Assembly (NCBI RefSeq): GCF_000013045.1
Contig: NC_007677.1
Span: 2,790,001-2,854,000 of the forward strand
DNA from: Salinibacter ruber DSM 13855
GTDB lineage: Bacteria > Bacteroidota > Rhodothermia > Rhodothermales > Salinibacteraceae
Direction: 5' to 3'
Length of the DNA stretch: 64,000 nucleotides
How positions within the stretch are numbered: position 1 is the stretch's first letter; every line of letters begins with the position of its first letter. Under the pieces are notes generated by a model. That model was given only the letters and a program-made list of their open reading frames with translations, had not been told where the DNA came from and did not search any database. Positions 62,315-64,000 of this stretch are shown here, one piece after another. The position numbers and the translations under genes are program-made.

Positions 62315-63280
62315 ATGAGCACGCCCCCCTCTCCCCCCTCCAAACCCGCGGACGATGAGACGACGACAGCCGACCGTCCGGCCCAGGATCTGCGCCGGCA
62401 GGTCTACGACAGCCCAAAGGAAAAGCTCATTGAGTACGCGCTCGGGGCATGTGCTCTGGTCAGCGTACTCACGACGCTCGGGATCGCGGCCGTTTTGGTC
62501 ATCGAGTCGATCCCGTTTTTTCAGACGGTGGCCCTGACGGAATTCTTCGGGACCGCTCAGTGGACGCCTCAGTTTTCGGAGAAGCACTTCGGCATCTGGG
62601 CCCTGCTGGCAGGCACACTGCTCGTGACCGTCATTTCGGCGGTGGTGGCCCTTCCGGTGGGCCTGGCCAGTGCCATCTTCATTTCGGAATACGCCTCCAA
62701 GTGGGTCCGGAAGGTTCTGAAGCCGAGCCTGGAGTTGCTGGCTGGCGTTCCGACCGTCGTATACGGCTACTTCGCCCTTACCTTCGTCACCCCACTCCTG
62801 CAGACGGTCGTCCCGGGCCTCGGGGTCTACAACGCCCTCAGTGCAGGGATCGTCGTCGGAATCATGATCATTCCGATGGTCGCCTCCCTCAGTGAGGATG
62901 CCCTCCAGGCCGTGCCCGACAGCCTCTCGCAGGCGGCCTACGCCCTCGGGGCCACGAAGTACGAGACCGTGGTGCGCGTCAACGTGCCCGCCGCCTTCAG
63001 CGGCATCATGGCGAGCTTTATTCTGGCGGTGAGCCGCGCCATCGGGGAGACGATGATCGTGACCCTGGCGGCAGGGGCGACCCCGAAGGCGACCCTCGAC
63101 CCCACGCAGTCCATCCAGACCATGACGGCCTTCATCGTGCAGGTGAGCAAGGGAGACACCCCACAGGGCACGATCGTCTACCAGAGCATCTTTGCCGTCG
63201 GCCTGGTGCTCTTCCTGATTACCCTTGCCCTAAACATCTTCGCCAACCGCATTACCCTTCACTACCAGGAGGAGTACTAG
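62315..63280 (+). CDS. pstC: Phosphate ABC transporter permease PstC
   Basis: 321 residues with an acidic N-terminal tail and six membrane segments (about 40-320). The ABC permease loop, with EAA-type motif, is ALGATKYETVVRVNVPAAFSG; other PstC blocks are AGVPTVVYGYFALTFVTPLL and SRAIGETMIVTLAAGATP. It lies 42 bases after pstS and 85 before pstA on the same strand. Forms the translocation path with PstA. Confidence 0.95.
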   Translation: MSTPPSPPSKPADDETTTADRPAQDLRRQVYDSPKEKLIEYALGACALVSVLTTLGIAAVLVIESIPFFQTVALTEFFGTAQWTPQFSEKHFGIWALLAGTLLVTVISAVVALPVGLASAIFISEYASKWVRKVLKPSLELLAGVPTVVYGYFALTFVTPLLQTVVPGLGVYNALSAGIVVGIMIIPMVASLSEDALQAVPDSLSQAAYALGATKYETVVRVNVPAAFSGIMASFILAVSRAIGETMIVTLAAGATPKATLDPTQSIQTMTAFIVQVSKGDTPQGTIVYQSIFAVGLVLFLITLALNIFANRITLHYQEEY

Positions 63281-63365
63281 GGCCTCGTGCCTGCGGACGG
63301 CGTCGTCCATGCACGCCCTCCCCGCGCCCTGTTCGAGCACCCGAGCATTCATTCCGCGCACCTCG

Positions 63366-64000
63366 ATGGAGCCTTCCGAAGACGGATCATTTCAGACCCA
63401 CCGCTCTCGCCGCAAGCGCATTGGGATCGCCCTGGCCGGTATTCTCTTCCTGGCCACGATCTTCGGCGTGGTCGTGCTCGTGACGCTTCTGGTAGACGTC
63501 GTCACCTCGGGCACGCCCTGGCTCGACGGGCGGTTCATCACAAGCTTCCCGTCCCGCAACCCGGGCGAGGCCGGCATCAAGTCCGCCCTGTTCGGCTCCC
63601 TCTGGCTAATGGGACTCACCGCACTCATTTCGGTGCCGTTGGGCGTGGCCTCCGCCGTGTACCTTGAGGAGTATGCCCGGGACGGATGGTTCCTGCGCCT
63701 GATTCAAATCAACATCGCCAACCTCGCCGGGGTGCCCTCGGTGGTGTACGGCATCCTGGGGCTTGCCCTCTTTGTGCGTTTCGCGGCGCTGGGACAAAGC
63801 CTCCTGGCCGGGGCCCTCACGCTCAGCCTGCTCATCCTGCCCATCATCATTATCAGCACCCAGGAGGCCCTTCGAAGCATTCCGAGCGGCATCCGCGAGA
63901 ATGCCTACGCCCTCGGGGCCACGCGCTGGCAGGTCATCTGGAGCCACGTCCTGCCGATGGCCGCGCCCGGCATCTTCACCGGCGTCATTCTTGCGCTCAG
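63366..64000 (+). CDS. pstA: Phosphate ABC transporter permease PstA (5' part)
   Basis: The frame starts at ATG 63366 (MEPSEDGSFQTHRSRRKR) and is still open at the window end, 211 codons in. A cytoplasmic leader is followed by TM1 (IALAGILFLATIFGVVVLVT). NLAGVPSVVYGILGLALFVR and the EAA loop ENAYALGATRWQVIWSHVLP identify PstA. The last codons read GIFTGVILAL. PstB presumably follows outside the window. Confidence 0.93.
   Translation, partial: MEPSEDGSFQTHRSRRKRIGIALAGILFLATIFGVVVLVTLLVDVVTSGTPWLDGRFITSFPSRNPGEAGIKSALFGSLWLMGLTALISVPLGVASAVYLEEYARDGWFLRLIQINIANLAGVPSVVYGILGLALFVRFAALGQSLLAGALTLSLLILPIIIISTQEALRSIPSGIRENAYALGATRWQVIWSHVLPMAAPGIFTGVILAL

Noticed and set aside
1-64000. rRNA or tRNA genes
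   Set aside because: Intergenic regions were read for tRNA arms (GGTTCGAATC-like, CCA ends) and rRNA landmarks; none was convincing.

Overview
The window looks like chromosome of an extremely halophilic member of the Rhodothermota/Bacteroidota, and Salinibacter ruber or a close relative fits best. The evidence is high GC, strongly acidic proteins (many DE-rich tails and linkers), few Shine-Dalgarno sequences, an STN-type TonB receptor, a SusB-like GH97 enzyme, and a very dense block of potassium, cation and amino-acid transporters like the 'hypersalinity island' described for S. ruber. The species name is inference; no rRNA is present.

Layout. 1-6961: end of a FecR-like gene, its TonB-dependent receptor, a small membrane protein, a GH97 alpha-glucosidase-like lipoprotein and a secreted lipocalin-like protein. 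7093-8553: glutamate dehydrogenase. 8908-40333: the transport island. It holds a CPA1 antiporter with RCK domains, two bacterial SLC12-type cation-chloride cotransporter homologues, five APC amino-acid permeases (two fused to tandem Usp domains, one fused to a degenerate PTS EIIA domain and a TrkA_C domain), a stand-alone Usp protein, three TrkA/KtrA proteins, a two-RCK potassium channel, KtrB and TrkH, and a translationally coupled pair of CPA2 antiporters. An intact IS1-family element with an 8-bp target duplication sits between ktrB and ktrA. 40774-44241: a large PAS/GAF sensor histidine kinase. 44406-50996: aroE, a Lon/Usp chimeric gene, OsmC, SDR, CBS and ABC-exporter genes. 51105-54597: a small helical protein with a possible histone fold, a nitroreductase and its TetR regulator with matching palindromic operators, and threonine ammonia-lyase. 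54943-59804: a small acidic protein, an HNH-nuclease/SF2-helicase fusion (possible defence gene), an outer-membrane barrel and a MATE exporter. 60392-64000: phoB-pstS-pstC-pstA, with pstA cut by the window edge.

How the genes work together. The island combines potassium import (TrkAH, KtrAB), potassium leak or export (RCK channel, CPA1/CPA2 antiporters), chloride-coupled cation movement (CCC homologues) and amino-acid transport. Ligand-sensing domains (RCK, Usp, EIIA-like) are attached to many of the carriers. This suits a salt-in lifestyle in which cytoplasmic K+, Cl- and charged amino acids are adjusted together. Glutamate dehydrogenase lies at one border and a multi-PAS kinase at the other; a functional link to either is inference.

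No rRNA, tRNA, CRISPR array or prophage was recognised. Start codons were moved inward from the longest open frame wherever a signal peptide, domain start or ATG favoured it.
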